Shown: one piece after another, positions 45,794 through 53,878 of the stretch
Numbering within the stretch: position 1 is the stretch's first letter
How the letters are laid out: the number at the start of each line of letters is the position of its first letter
Assembly: GCF_002238045.1 (NCBI RefSeq)
Contig: NZ_NBYO01000002.1
Span: 822,633 to 886,632, forward strand
Direction of reading: 5' to 3'
Source: Notoacmeibacter marinus
GTDB taxonomy: Bacteria; Pseudomonadota; Alphaproteobacteria; Rhizobiales; Rhizobiaceae
DNA: 64,000 bases
Made by a program: the position numbers and the translations under genes
Notes under the pieces: generated by a model
The model's input: the letters and a program-made list of their open reading frames with translations, nothing else
What the model was told of the DNA's origin: nothing
Database searches by the model: none

Positions 45794-46957
45794 TCAGCCT
45801 GCTGTCACGCTGCTGTTCAGGGCATCCGTGAAATCGCGCCAAAGGTCCTCGGCTTCCTCAAGTCCGAGATTGAGCCGCACCAGATTCGGCGAAACGCCGA
45901 AGAACCGCATGGAATTGTGGTCTCCCGCCTGGGCGATTCCGACCCGTGCCGGAAGCACGAGGCTTTCAAAGCCGCCCCAGCTCACGCCGAGCCGGAAATG
46001 TCGCAGTGCGTCGCAGAATCGCGGAATATCGACGGTGTCATCGAATTCGATCGACATCAGCCCGGATCGCCCCTCAAGGCATGGTGCATCGCCCTTGCCC
46101 GGCGAATGGACGCGGCGCACCTGCGGAACTTTCGACAAGCGCTCGACGAACAGATTGGCGGTCGCTTCGTGCTGCTTCATTCGCGGAACCAGCGTGCGCA
46201 GGCCGCGGGTCAGAAGGAACGCCTCGAACGGAGCGAGCTTCGCGCCGAGAAGCGGCAGGGTGAGATCGCGAATGCGCGCGACATGATCGTGCGAGGCGAC
46301 GACCACGCCGGCGACCGTGTCCGAATGGCCCGATATGTATTTCGATGCCGAATGCAGCACCATATCGATACCGAGAGATAGCGGCCGCTGGAGAACGGGG
46401 CTTGCCCAGGAATTATCGATGACGCTCAGCGTTCCGTGTCTTCGGGCATGGCGGGCGACGGTCGACAGATCCATCGGCTCGAACACGACGGAGCTGGGAC
46501 TTTCCAGATAAGCCAGCCTGACGCCGTCCAGAAGCTGTTCGTCCTCTTCGAAGCGCTTCGGGGGATAGTAGGCGATGTCGATGCCGAACGGGCGCAGCAG
46601 CCGCTCCATCAGGCGAAACGTATCGGGATAGACATGTTCGACACAGGCGACGCGGTCGCCCGGCTTCAAGAAGGCCAGCAGCGTGGATGTGACCGCCGCC
46701 ATTCCCGAAGCGAACGCTACCGCTTCATCGCCCGCTTCGGCCTTTGCCATCAGTTCCTCGAACGCGGCGACGGTCGGGTTTTGAACTCTGGTATAGATGG
46801 CGGCTTTGGTGCGGCCGGCCATGCGGTCTTCGAAATCGCTATAGGTCTCGAAAGCGAAAAGCGAGGTCTGGACGATCGGCGGCGTGATCGCTCCGCCCGC
46901 GCCGTCGAAGGCGGCAGCCAGCAATGTCGCAAGTTCGGGCGTCAGGCGATCAGACAT
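45794..46957 (-). CDS. Cys/Met-metabolism PLP-dependent enzyme
   Basis: ATG 46957 gives 387 residues and overlaps the GntR gene by 8 bases. It belongs to the cystathionine gamma-synthase/beta-lyase fold: YTRVQNPTVAAFEE, the PLP-phosphate loop FASGMAAVTSTL, and the Schiff-base Lys in HSASKYISGHSD near residue 205. Members perform beta- or gamma-elimination or replacement on Cys, homocysteine, cystathionine or O-acyl-homoserine. Which reaction is used here cannot be told. Its linkage to a GntR regulator and a sugar-type importer is unusual for the family. Confidence 0.92.
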   Translation of the reverse strand: MSDRLTPELATLLAAAFDGAGGAITPPIVQTSLFAFETYSDFEDRMAGRTKAAIYTRVQNPTVAAFEELMAKAEAGDEAVAFASGMAAVTSTLLAFLKPGDRVACVEHVYPDTFRLMERLLRPFGIDIAYYPPKRFEEDEQLLDGVRLAYLESPSSVVFEPMDLSTVARHARRHGTLSVIDNSWASPVLQRPLSLGIDMVLHSASKYISGHSDTVAGVVVASHDHVARIRDLTLPLLGAKLAPFEAFLLTRGLRTLVPRMKQHEATANLFVERLSKVPQVRRVHSPGKGDAPCLEGRSGLMSIEFDDTVDIPRFCDALRHFRLGVSWGGFESLVLPARVGIAQAGDHNSMRFFGVSPNLVRLNLGLEEAEDLWRDFTDALNSSVTAG

Positions 46958-47747
46958 CCGCCGTTCCAATCACCTTGCGGATTTCGGCCTCCACCATATC
47001 CATGATCCGGCTCATCACGCGCGTCGCTCCGCCCTCGTCCCCTGCGACGATCGCTTCGGCAAGTTCGGGATGGAGCGGAATGGTGTTCTCGCCAAGATGA
47101 GGCTGACCGAACGGGGCCTCGTAGATCTCGTTAAAGGCGGCCTGAATTTGTTGGATCAACTGGTTGAATAGTGGGTTGCCGCTCGCTTCCTGAATCGCGC
47201 CATGGAAACGATGATCGGCCGGTCGCCAGTCTTCGCCCGCCTCGAATGAGGCCATCAGTTCGGCCACGCGCGCGGCAATGATACGGCAGTCCCGATCGGT
47301 GCGATTGCGGCTGGCCAGCCGCGCGCTCTCGATCTCGAGGGGCCGGCGAACCGCATGGGTTCGCAGCAGGCTTTCCGCCTCGAGCTTCAACGTCAATGGC
47401 AGATGGATGGCGTTGGACGACATCTCCGCGGCAAGCCGCGTGCCCGCCTTCTTGTTGCGAACGACCAGGCCCATATTCTGCCAGGCCGTCAACGCTTCAC
47501 GAACCTTGGCGCGACCGATGCCGAGCCGACGGGCGATCTCGATTTCCGGCGGCAGACGATCGCCGACCGTCAGACCGTTGGCCTCGATCATGTGCGACAG
47601 CGCGTCCAGCACATCCCGGCTCGTGCTACCCGATGGCAACGCCTCGAGCGCATCGCCGATGCTGTTTACAGCTGTTCGATTTGCCGATTTGGCGGCCACA
47701 TTCTTCAACGTCCGAGTCTCCCCTACCGGATGAAGGGAGCATGTCAT
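46950..47747 (-). CDS. GntR/FadR-family transcriptional regulator
   Basis: A 265-residue regulator with an N-terminal winged helix (VGDRLPPEIEIARRLGIGRAKVREALTAW) and a C-terminal FCD ligand-binding domain with the metal-binding type histidines (DHRFHGAIQEASGNP). It is the first gene of the operon with the PLP enzyme and importer and probably represses it. Two TAATGTCAGACA elements directly upstream of the start are the likely operators. The ligand is unknown. Confidence 0.92.
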   Translation of the reverse strand: MTCSLHPVGETRTLKNVAAKSANRTAVNSIGDALEALPSGSTSRDVLDALSHMIEANGLTVGDRLPPEIEIARRLGIGRAKVREALTAWQNMGLVVRNKKAGTRLAAEMSSNAIHLPLTLKLEAESLLRTHAVRRPLEIESARLASRNRTDRDCRIIAARVAELMASFEAGEDWRPADHRFHGAIQEASGNPLFNQLIQQIQAAFNEIYEAPFGQPHLGENTIPLHPELAEAIVAGDEGGATRVMSRIMDMVEAEIRKVIGTADV

Positions 47748-47784
47748 TAATGTCAGACAAAATCAAGTATAATGTCAGACATTA
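47748..47784 (-). promoter_or_regulatory. GntR-type operator pair
   Basis: Two copies of TAATGTCAGACA, at 47748-47759 and within the palindrome TAATGTCAGACATTA at 47770-47784. Their cores GTCAGAC fit the GntR pattern GTC-N-GAC and are 22 bases apart, two helical turns. They touch the GntR start codon. Confidence 0.7.
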
Positions 47785-48078
47785 ATTTAGACGTGGAAAA
47801 TCGGCCAGTTTCAGCTGTCTACAGCACGGTACGGTATGCCCGGCAGGCTTTGACGGAATGCCGGAGCCAAGCCTGCCTCGACGGGTTGCTGCTGCTGCAA
47901 TAGCGTGAGTGTAATCTCTTCACGAATCGCTTAGCGTCCTGTCACGACGACTTGCATATTGCGCATCGTGAGTTCACACCGAAAGCAGATCGCTCGCTCC
48001 TGTTCGATGCCGCGCGTCGAGGAGATCGAGAGGCAGGGATAAGCCGATACAGAACCCTCTCCCAGAAATTTACCTCTT
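47785..48078. other. Intergenic region without recognised gene
   Basis: About 290 bases between the GntR operators and the Zur-like box. I see no supported ORF, RNA or repeat. It should contain the end of promoter sequences for GntR. Confidence 0.4.
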
Positions 48079-48099
48079 GATATGTTATAACATAACATC
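48079..48099. promoter_or_regulatory. Zur-like operator before the FecBCD-type importer
   Basis: GATATGTTATAACATAACATC contains ATGTTAT-AAC-ATAACAT, a perfect 7-3-7 inverted repeat. This resembles the alphaproteobacterial Zur box with TGTTATA and TATAACA halves. It overlaps a possible TTGATA/TATAAC promoter, as expected for repression by zinc-loaded Zur. Confidence 0.75.
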
Positions 48100-48136
48100 T
48101 ACCAGCGAGCCGGAGACCGGTTTTTGGAAGAGTGTT

Positions 48137-48286
48137 ATGCGACGATCAATCATTGCGGCAGTTGCTATAGGGGCGGATCCGATGTTTCGCGGTGCGGCCG
48201 GCGAAAATTCGAAACGACTCCTTGTCGCCGTGAACTCTCGAATGAAATCCCGATCGATATTCCCGACGGAGGGCTGGTCGGAATGA
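48137..48286 (+). CDS. Possible 49-residue peptide translationally coupled to the ATPase gene
   Basis: This ORF starts at ATG 48137 after GGAAGAG and ends in TGA overlapping the next gene start (ATGATG). It begins MRRSIIAAVAIGA, somewhat signal-like, and ends EGWSE. It may be a leader peptide or the stub of a deleted gene such as a receptor. I do not recognise it, and codon evidence is thin. Confidence 0.3.
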   Translation: MRRSIIAAVAIGADPMFRGAAGENSKRLLVAVNSRMKSRSIFPTEGWSE

Positions 48287-49062
48287 TGCGCGCGGCAGAA
48301 TTGCACATCGATGAGGCCTGCTGGTCACCATCTCGTCACGCCGCGCCGGTCCTCCATCCGGTCCAGCTGAGGCTAGCGGCGGGCAGCGTCCTGGGCGTGG
48401 TTGGCGCCAATGGCGCCGGCAAGTCCACGCTTCTGAGGCTGATCTACCGCTACTACCGCCCGCGAAGCGGCCGTGTCGCGATCGACGGCGTTGACATCTG
48501 GTCCATGCCGGCCCGTATCGCGGCTCGAAACGTGGCGGTGGTTCTTCAGGAACAGGCGGTCGACTTCGCCTTTACCGTTCGCAGCATCGTCGATCTCGGT
48601 CGCACGCCGCACCGTCCGGGTTTTTCCTTTTCCACACCGCGCGACCGCGACATTGTGGAAAGCGCTCTCGAACGGCTCGATATCGCCCATCTTGCTGCAA
48701 GACGCTTTGGCTCGCTGTCGGGCGGAGAGCGCCAGCGGGTCATGGTCGCGCGGGCGCTCGTCCAGGAACCGGCGCTGCTGGTGCTCGACGAGCCGACAAA
48801 CCATCTCGATATCCGCCATCAACTGGAAATCATCAATCTGATCCGCGATCTCGACATGACAGTGGTTGCGAGCCTCCACGATCTGAACATGGCGGCCCTG
48901 GTCTGCGACGATATCCTGCTGCTATCGAAGGGAAAAACCGTTGGCGTCGGCCCTCCGGACCGCGTTCTTGCCGATGACATGGTTTCCCTTGCATTCGGGA
49001 TAAGAGCACGGCGCGAGCGGCTCATGCCGAGCAATATCGATCATTTCACCTATCAATTGTAA
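48283..49062 (+). CDS. FecE/BtuD-type ABC transporter ATP-binding protein (Zur-linked)
   Basis: ATG 48283, with GGAGG upstream, gives 259 residues; ATG 48286 is an alternative. The longer ORF from 48124 lacks domain content in its first 53 residues. Walker A GANGAGKST near residue 44, signature LSGGERQRVMVARAL and Walker B LLVLDEPTNHLD define a FecCD-family partner ATPase, used for siderophores, cobalamin, heme or metal complexes. A Zur-like operator lies 190 bases upstream. The order ATPase, binding protein, permease matches the Zur-controlled PA2912-PA2914 unit of Pseudomonas aeruginosa, as I recall it. Confidence 0.92.
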   Translation: MMRAAELHIDEACWSPSRHAAPVLHPVQLRLAAGSVLGVVGANGAGKSTLLRLIYRYYRPRSGRVAIDGVDIWSMPARIAARNVAVVLQEQAVDFAFTVRSIVDLGRTPHRPGFSFSTPRDRDIVESALERLDIAHLAARRFGSLSGGERQRVMVARALVQEPALLVLDEPTNHLDIRHQLEIINLIRDLDMTVVASLHDLNMAALVCDDILLLSKGKTVGVGPPDRVLADDMVSLAFGIRARRERLMPSNIDHFTYQL

Positions 49063-49077
49063 GGATCACAAGCGGTT

Positions 49078-50016
49078 ATGAAACCGACGTTTCTTCTGGC
49101 TCTCGCGCTGACACTTATGGCTGGCGGCGCGGCTGCCGCGACCACCGTGAAAAGCTGCGACCGGACGATCGCCTTCGAAGAGCCGCCAAAGGCCGCCATC
49201 TCGCACGACGTCAATCTGACCGAGATGATGCTGGTGCTCGGACTGCGCGACCATATGGTCGGCTATACCGGCATTTCGGGCTGGAAGACGCTCGACGAGA
49301 CGATGCGCCGCGACATCCGCGAGTTGCCCGAACTGGCGCCGAAATATCCGACAAAGGAAGTGCTTCTGAGTGCGGGCGCGGACTTTTTCTTCGCCGGCTG
49401 GAATTACGGGATGAAGGTAGGCGGCGAAGTCACGCCGCAAACGCTCGCGCCCTTCGGAATCAAGGTCTACGAACTGACCGAAAGCTGCATCCATATCGGC
49501 CAGAAGCCGAAAGTGTCGATGGACGATATGTATAACGACCTGCTGAACCTAGGCCGCATATTCGATGTCGAGGATCGGGCCCAGGCGCTGGTCGACGGAT
49601 ACAGGGCCGATCTGGCCGAACTGACTGCGGAGCTTGACGAAGAAAACGAACCCCTCCGCGTCTTCGTCTACGATTCCGGAGAGGATACGCCGTTCACGGC
49701 CGGACGTTACGCCATGCCGACAGCGCTGATCGAGGCAGCGGGCGGCGTCAACATCATGGACGATTTCGAAAAAAGCTGGGCGACGGTGAACTGGGAAGCG
49801 GTCGTGGAGCGCAATCCCGAACTGGTCGTCATCGTCGATTACGGCGAGGTGACCGCCGAACAGAAGATCGCCTTCATGAAGAACAATCCCGCGCTCTCAA
49901 CCCTGGCCGCTATCCGCAACGATCGCTTCGTGGTGCTGGATTACGTCGAGGCGACGCCGGGACCACGAAATATCTCGGCCGTCCAAAAGCTCGTCGACGC
50001 CTTCTGGCCGAACTGA
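49078..50016 (+). CDS. FecB/BtuF-type periplasmic binding protein (Zur-linked)
   Basis: A 312-residue type III periplasmic binding protein with a signal peptide (LLALALTLMAGGAAAA). Recognisable are the FDR-like start (VKSCDRTIAFEEPPKAAIS), the DVNLTEMMLVLGL helix, and a closing PGPRNISAVQKLVDAFWP. Residues that might hold a metal complex include Cys in SCIHIG and several Tyr and Asp. It lies 15 bases after the ATPase gene. The Zur-like box suggests that the cargo is zinc or a zinc-chelator complex, which is inference; a siderophore is the alternative. Confidence 0.9.
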   Translation: MKPTFLLALALTLMAGGAAAATTVKSCDRTIAFEEPPKAAISHDVNLTEMMLVLGLRDHMVGYTGISGWKTLDETMRRDIRELPELAPKYPTKEVLLSAGADFFFAGWNYGMKVGGEVTPQTLAPFGIKVYELTESCIHIGQKPKVSMDDMYNDLLNLGRIFDVEDRAQALVDGYRADLAELTAELDEENEPLRVFVYDSGEDTPFTAGRYAMPTALIEAAGGVNIMDDFEKSWATVNWEAVVERNPELVVIVDYGEVTAEQKIAFMKNNPALSTLAAIRNDRFVVLDYVEATPGPRNISAVQKLVDAFWPN

Positions 50017-50020
50017 CCCT

Positions 50021-51100
50021 TTGCCGGACCGGACACCAGAGCCGGCGGGCCGCACCCGCTCGATGCCGGCCGCTTGGGTCATGCGCATCCTGACCATATC
50101 CGGTTCCATGCTGGCGCTTTCGATTTCGCTGACGATCGCGATCTCGGTCGGCGCCGTATCCATTCCATGGAGCACGGTCTGGGGCGTGATGGTCAATCAC
50201 ATATGGCCCGGCGCGGTCGAACCCTCATGGCCAGCCGGGCACGATTCCATCATATGGCAGATCCGTGTTCCCCGCGCCGCGCTGGCCATGCTGGTCGGGG
50301 CGGGGCTCGCCATGGTCGGCGCCAGCCTCCAGGCGGTGACGCGCAACGCGCTCGCCGATCCCCACCTGCTGGGCATATCGTCCGGCGGGGCGTTCGGCGC
50401 GATTGTCGCTCTCCTTCACACCGGTCTCTTCCTCGGTACGATAACGGTGCCGTTGCTCGCTTTTCTTGGCGCGTTAGGAGCGACACTTGTCGTCCTCGGC
50501 GTCACGCGCCTTGCGGCGGCGGGAAGCGCCGACAGGCTCGTCCTTGCCGGCGTTGCCGTCTCCTTCATCGTCATGGCGTTGGCCAATATGCTGATCTTTC
50601 TGGGAGACCCCAAGGCGACCCATACGGTCGTCTTCTGGATGCTGGGCGGGCTCGGCCTTGCGGAATGGTCCCATCTCTTATGGCCGCTCGCCGCCCTTAT
50701 GCTCTGCGGCGCATGGCTATGGGGCCGTGCCGGCGATCTCAACGTCATGACGGCGGGCGACGAAACCGCCATCACGCTCGGCCTTGCCGCCCAGCGCTTT
50801 CGCCTCGAAGTCTTCGTCGCCGGCGCGCTGATCACCGGTGTCATGGTCGCCTTTTCCGGCGTGATCGGCTTTGTCGGGCTGATGGTGCCGCATATTGTCC
50901 GCATGATCGTCGGCGGCGATTATCGCAAAGTGCTCCCCGTCTGCGCTCTATTCGGCGCTATTCTATTGCTTTGGGCGGATATCGCCGCACGCACGATCAT
51001 GGCGCCGGAAGACATGCCGGTCGGCATCGTCACCGGTCTTGTCGGCGGGGTCTTCTTCATCTGGCTGCTGAGGCGACGGTCTATGGGCGCCAACGGATAA
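50021..51100 (+). CDS. FecCD-family ABC transporter permease (Zur-linked)
   Basis: Up to 359 residues from TTG 50021; ATG 50063 would give 345, and no clear ribosome site decides between them. The FecCD/BtuC pattern is plain: VPRAALAMLVGAGLAMVGAS, QAVTRNALADPHLLGISSGG, the FSGVIGFVGLMVPHIVRM segment and PVGIVTGLVGGVFFIWLLRR. Ten membrane segments are expected. It completes a three-gene importer; no TonB-dependent receptor gene is beside it. Confidence 0.92.
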   Translation: MPDRTPEPAGRTRSMPAAWVMRILTISGSMLALSISLTIAISVGAVSIPWSTVWGVMVNHIWPGAVEPSWPAGHDSIIWQIRVPRAALAMLVGAGLAMVGASLQAVTRNALADPHLLGISSGGAFGAIVALLHTGLFLGTITVPLLAFLGALGATLVVLGVTRLAAAGSADRLVLAGVAVSFIVMALANMLIFLGDPKATHTVVFWMLGGLGLAEWSHLLWPLAALMLCGAWLWGRAGDLNVMTAGDETAITLGLAAQRFRLEVFVAGALITGVMVAFSGVIGFVGLMVPHIVRMIVGGDYRKVLPVCALFGAILLLWADIAARTIMAPEDMPVGIVTGLVGGVFFIWLLRRRSMGANG

Positions 51101-51108
51101 GGCTACTC

Positions 51109-51720
51109 TCAAAGGTTATCGCAATAGGCATTCGTCGCCCGTCCGGACCGTCCGTCGCCATCGACTTCGCCGAAGTCGTATCGGGCCAGTTCATCCGGCG
51201 TCATCCAGTGCATTCCATCGGCCGAGGCCGCAGTGAGGGTGAACCAGTAAAACTCCGGATCGATGCCGATATCGTCGTAATACCGCAAATAGTCGCGGTG
51301 GATCGGATCGCTTCTAGGCAGATCGGCTCCCTCGCCCAACTCGTCCTCGTCCCATGAGTGGACACCGATGCAGGCACTGGGTGCCAATCTCCGATTGACG
51401 CCAGCGAGAAACAGATCCGTTCCCCCGGAACTGACCAGCCCGCCTTCGGGAACGATCGTGTCGAGCCCCATCGAGCGCACCATGCGTGCAAGGATGAGAT
51501 TTGCATCGTCATCCGCCGAGCCCGGTACATAAGCCAGGGTAAGAGACCTGGTTTGCGGATGCCGGCGGATCGCTTCGTTGAACGCATGAAGGGCGCGCTC
51601 ATCGACGACGCCGTTGACGATGAGCGTATCGCCATCGGCGATGAAGACGACGGGATCATAGTCGTCCGCGCAGGCCGAGAGGCCGAAAGCCAGCGGCATC
51701 GCCAGCAGCGCCGAGACCAT
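51109..51720 (-). CDS. COG3904-like periplasmic lipoprotein (ClpP/crotonase-like fold)
   Basis: ATG 51720 gives 203 residues with a lipoprotein signal and lipobox LSAC at about residue 17. The core, with LTLAYVPGSADDDANLILARM and PEGGLVSSGGTDLFLAGVNR, resembles COG3904 predicted periplasmic proteins, which share a ClpP/crotonase-type fold. The region SACIGVHSW resembles the nucleophile turn, with Cys rather than Ser possible. It is convergent with the permease (8 bases apart). Possible membership in the zinc regulon is suggested only by location between the two Zur-like boxes. Confidence 0.72.
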   Translation of the reverse strand: MVSALLAMPLAFGLSACADDYDPVVFIADGDTLIVNGVVDERALHAFNEAIRRHPQTRSLTLAYVPGSADDDANLILARMVRSMGLDTIVPEGGLVSSGGTDLFLAGVNRRLAPSACIGVHSWDEDELGEGADLPRSDPIHRDYLRYYDDIGIDPEFYWFTLTAASADGMHWMTPDELARYDFGEVDGDGRSGRATNAYCDNL

Positions 51721-51804
51721 GGATTTCCATCGAATTCGAATATAGCAATGCAAATGGTTCACGCGTTTCGATGCCTCCGATGCAGCCGCACCAGGTTTCG
51801 ACAA

Positions 51805-51825
51805 CCGCCCGGCATCACCGGGCGG
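51805..51825. terminator. Hairpin downstream of the small lipoprotein gene
   Basis: CCGCCCGG-CATCA-CCGGGCGG, a perfect 8-base stem with 5-base loop, 25 bases beyond the lipoprotein stop. No U tract follows on the minus strand, so termination strength is uncertain. Confidence 0.5.
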
Positions 51826-51850
51826 CGCGTCTCATGCTTATCGTCGACGA

Positions 51851-52111
51851 TCACTTCGTCAGTTCCCCACCGACGCCGGCAACCAGCACCGTGACGAACA
51901 AGACGCCCGCGGCGACCGTCAACGCCACCGCCGTCGCACCGACGGCAGCGCCGCCAGCTATCGCTGCGCACTTCCCTTTCCGGCCGTCGCAGACATGTTT
52001 GCGTTCTACCGGTTCCGGCACGGCGGCATGCGTGCCCTGGCCCGTGGTGGCGCAGCCGCTGAGAACGGTGGCAATCGCCGCATAGGCAGCGAATTTGGAA
52101 AGGTGTCTCAT
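51851..52111 (-). CDS. Small lipoprotein with one hydrophobic segment (Zur-box linked)
   Basis: An 86-residue protein starting at ATG 52111 after AAGGAG. The signal ends in lipobox LSGC (about residues 15-18). The mature part has a short Cys-containing segment (RKHVCDGRKGKCAAI) and a long hydrophobic, Val/Ala/Gly-rich stretch to the C-terminus. The two cysteines could bind a metal. A Zur-like box lies about 90 bases upstream. No family recognised. Confidence 0.72.
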   Translation of the reverse strand: MRHLSKFAAYAAIATVLSGCATTGQGTHAAVPEPVERKHVCDGRKGKCAAIAGGAAVGATAVALTVAAGVLFVTVLVAGVGGELTK

Positions 52112-52199
52112 ATGTTCGATCTCCTTGAATTCGCAACTGGGCCGATGGAACCTTGATCTGGTTGGCCCTAGAATGGTTGACGAGTTCGTCAACGGCTTT

Positions 52200-52220
52200 T
52201 GATATGTTATAACCTAACAA
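52200..52220. promoter_or_regulatory. Second Zur-like box
   Basis: TGATATGTTATAACCTAACAA repeats the left part of the box at 48079 and keeps an imperfect right half (CTAACA for ATAACA). It lies about 90 bases upstream of the small lipoprotein on the minus strand and 310 bases upstream of the SH3-domain gene. Confidence 0.6.
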
Positions 52221-52533
52221 AAGAACAGTCGTTACGGACGCTTTCGACCGATCTATCGAAACAGTCTTCGAGGCGTCGATGGCTCCGTGTTCGCTTGCAT
52301 CGTCAAACCGGTCGAGGCCCTACTAGAATGTTCTCCATGCGGGTTTCAATCGCCCATTTTCGGTCTCCATACGATCTCCATCGACCGTCCATCGTCTTTG
52401 GACGCATTGCAGCGAAAAGTCCGCTCAGCGATGCGCACGCCCCTAGCCATGTCGACTTTGTAGCCCCTGTCGTCGATCTGGTTCGTGCGCATCGCGTCCC
52501 TGCCCTCACATGCGACATTGCCGAGGAAACGCC
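52221..52533. other. Intergenic region before SH3-domain gene
   Basis: About 310 bases without a supported gene. One weak inverted repeat (CGTCCA...TGGACG near 52389) was seen. It should hold the promoter of the SH3-domain gene. Confidence 0.35.
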
Positions 52534-53004
52534 ATGAAACCGTCTCGTATCGCTGCCCTTCTCCTCCTCTCCCTTTCCGTCGTCGCCTTTCCGCGCACAG
52601 CGTTCGCGACGGATACCGCCTATCCGATTTCCGATCTTAACCTGCGATCAGGACCGAGCACGCGATTCCCGGCCGTAGCCGTCATGCGGCGCGGCTCGCA
52701 CGTGCATGTTCACGGCTGTATCAAGAATTATACGTGGTGCGATGTAAGTGCCGGACGCCACCGGGGATGGGCCGCCGCATCCTATCTCGACATCGTCTAT
52801 AGCGGGCAAACCTACCGGGTTCCGGTCTATGCGGAACGGGCAGAAATCCCGGTCGTCCATTTCGAGATCACATCCTATTGGGACAACTATTACGACGACT
52901 ACGAGTTCTACGACGAACGCGACCGTTGGTACGCCTATGATTGGGAAGAGGACGAAACGATCGTGATCATCGATGAGGATGATGAGGTATACATACTCGA
53001 ATAG
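52534..53004 (+). CDS. Exported SH3-domain protein with acidic, Tyr-rich tail
   Basis: ATG 52534 after GAGGAAAC gives 156 residues with a signal peptide (LLLLSLSVVAFPRTAFA). Residues 30-95 form a bacterial SH3 (SH3_3) domain: LNLRSGPSTRFPAVAVM, HVHGCIKNYTWCDVS and GWAAASYLDI. The two cysteines may form a disulfide. The last 40 residues alternate Asp/Glu with Tyr/Trp (such as YYDDYEFYDERDRW), which could bind calcium or another cation. The gene is followed by a two-component system and an EF-hand protein. Cell-wall binding is typical for the SH3 domain; the exact role is unknown. Confidence 0.82.
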   Translation: MKPSRIAALLLLSLSVVAFPRTAFATDTAYPISDLNLRSGPSTRFPAVAVMRRGSHVHVHGCIKNYTWCDVSAGRHRGWAAASYLDIVYSGQTYRVPVYAERAEIPVVHFEITSYWDNYYDDYEFYDERDRWYAYDWEEDETIVIIDEDDEVYILE

Positions 53005-53182
53005 GCGACCGGACGCGGGCCAGTGAGCCGCCGCGTTTCCGGCAACCTGTTCTCCCATTAAAGGCAGAAAGTCATGGACAGCCCGGCAGTGCCGTCGTTC
53101 AATCGACCGATGAAGGTGTAATGCGGTGCTGCTTCGACGAGGCGCCAATCGCGCCGCAAACACTTCAGGCGGGAACGAAAGC

Positions 53183-53878
53183 ATGAACAACGCCCTGATT
53201 CTCATCGTCGAGGACGAATCCGAGATCGCCGAAATCGTCAATGCCTATCTGAGCCGCGACGGTTTCCGCACGACGATCGCAGCCGATGGCGAAAGCGCGC
53301 TCAGCCAGTATCGTCATTTGAAGCCCGATCTCGTCATCCTCGACATCGGTCTTCCGAAGCGCGACGGCTTCGATCTGCTGACGGAGTTCCGGCGACATGG
53401 CGCAACGCCGGTTATCATGGCGACAGCGCGAGCCGAAGATGTCGACAAGCTTCTTGCGTTGCGGATCGGCGCTGACGACTACGTCGTCAAGCCTTTCAAT
53501 CCTCAGGAGATCGTGGAGCGCGTCAAAGCCGTGTTACGGCGAACGCAGGGCCAGGCCGCAAGCGCCAGCCTGCTGCGCTGCCGGGGGTTGGAGCTGGACC
53601 GCAATGCCCATACGGTCTGCACGACGGACAAAGAGGGGCGGCCGCGGATCTCGACGACCCTCAGCGAATACCGCCTGCTCGAACATATGATACGCGCGCC
53701 ACAGCGCGTCTTCTCCCGCGCCGAACTGCTCGACGCCTGCCTGCCGGAAAGCGACGCTCTCGACCGCACGGTCGACAGCCATATCAGCCATTTGCGCAGG
53801 AAGCTCCAACGCGCCGGCCTCGAAGGCTATCTTGAGGCTGTGCGAGGTGTCGGTTATCGGCTTGAGCCGACCACGTGA
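53183..53878 (+). CDS. OmpR-family response regulator (BaeR/AdeR-like)
   Basis: A 231-residue regulator with receiver domain (LIVEDESEIAEI, phospho-acceptor Asp in DLVILDIGLPKRDG near residue 52, Lys in DDYVVKPFN) and a C-terminal winged helix (FSRAELLDACLPESDALDRTVDSHISHLRRKL). ATG 53183 is preceded by GCGGGAACGAAAGC; an upstream ATG adds 19 doubtful residues. Its stop overlaps the kinase GTG start. Targets probably include neighbouring genes. Confidence 0.93.
   Translation: MNNALILIVEDESEIAEIVNAYLSRDGFRTTIAADGESALSQYRHLKPDLVILDIGLPKRDGFDLLTEFRRHGATPVIMATARAEDVDKLLALRIGADDYVVKPFNPQEIVERVKAVLRRTQGQAASASLLRCRGLELDRNAHTVCTTDKEGRPRISTTLSEYRLLEHMIRAPQRVFSRAELLDACLPESDALDRTVDSHISHLRRKLQRAGLEGYLEAVRGVGYRLEPTT

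Noticed and set aside
47838..47870. Short similarity (CGGTATGCC-type followed by GGCAGGC) to a stretch near 63805-63825
   Set aside because: Only about 17 bases agree and there is no larger shared element, so chance is a sufficient explanation.
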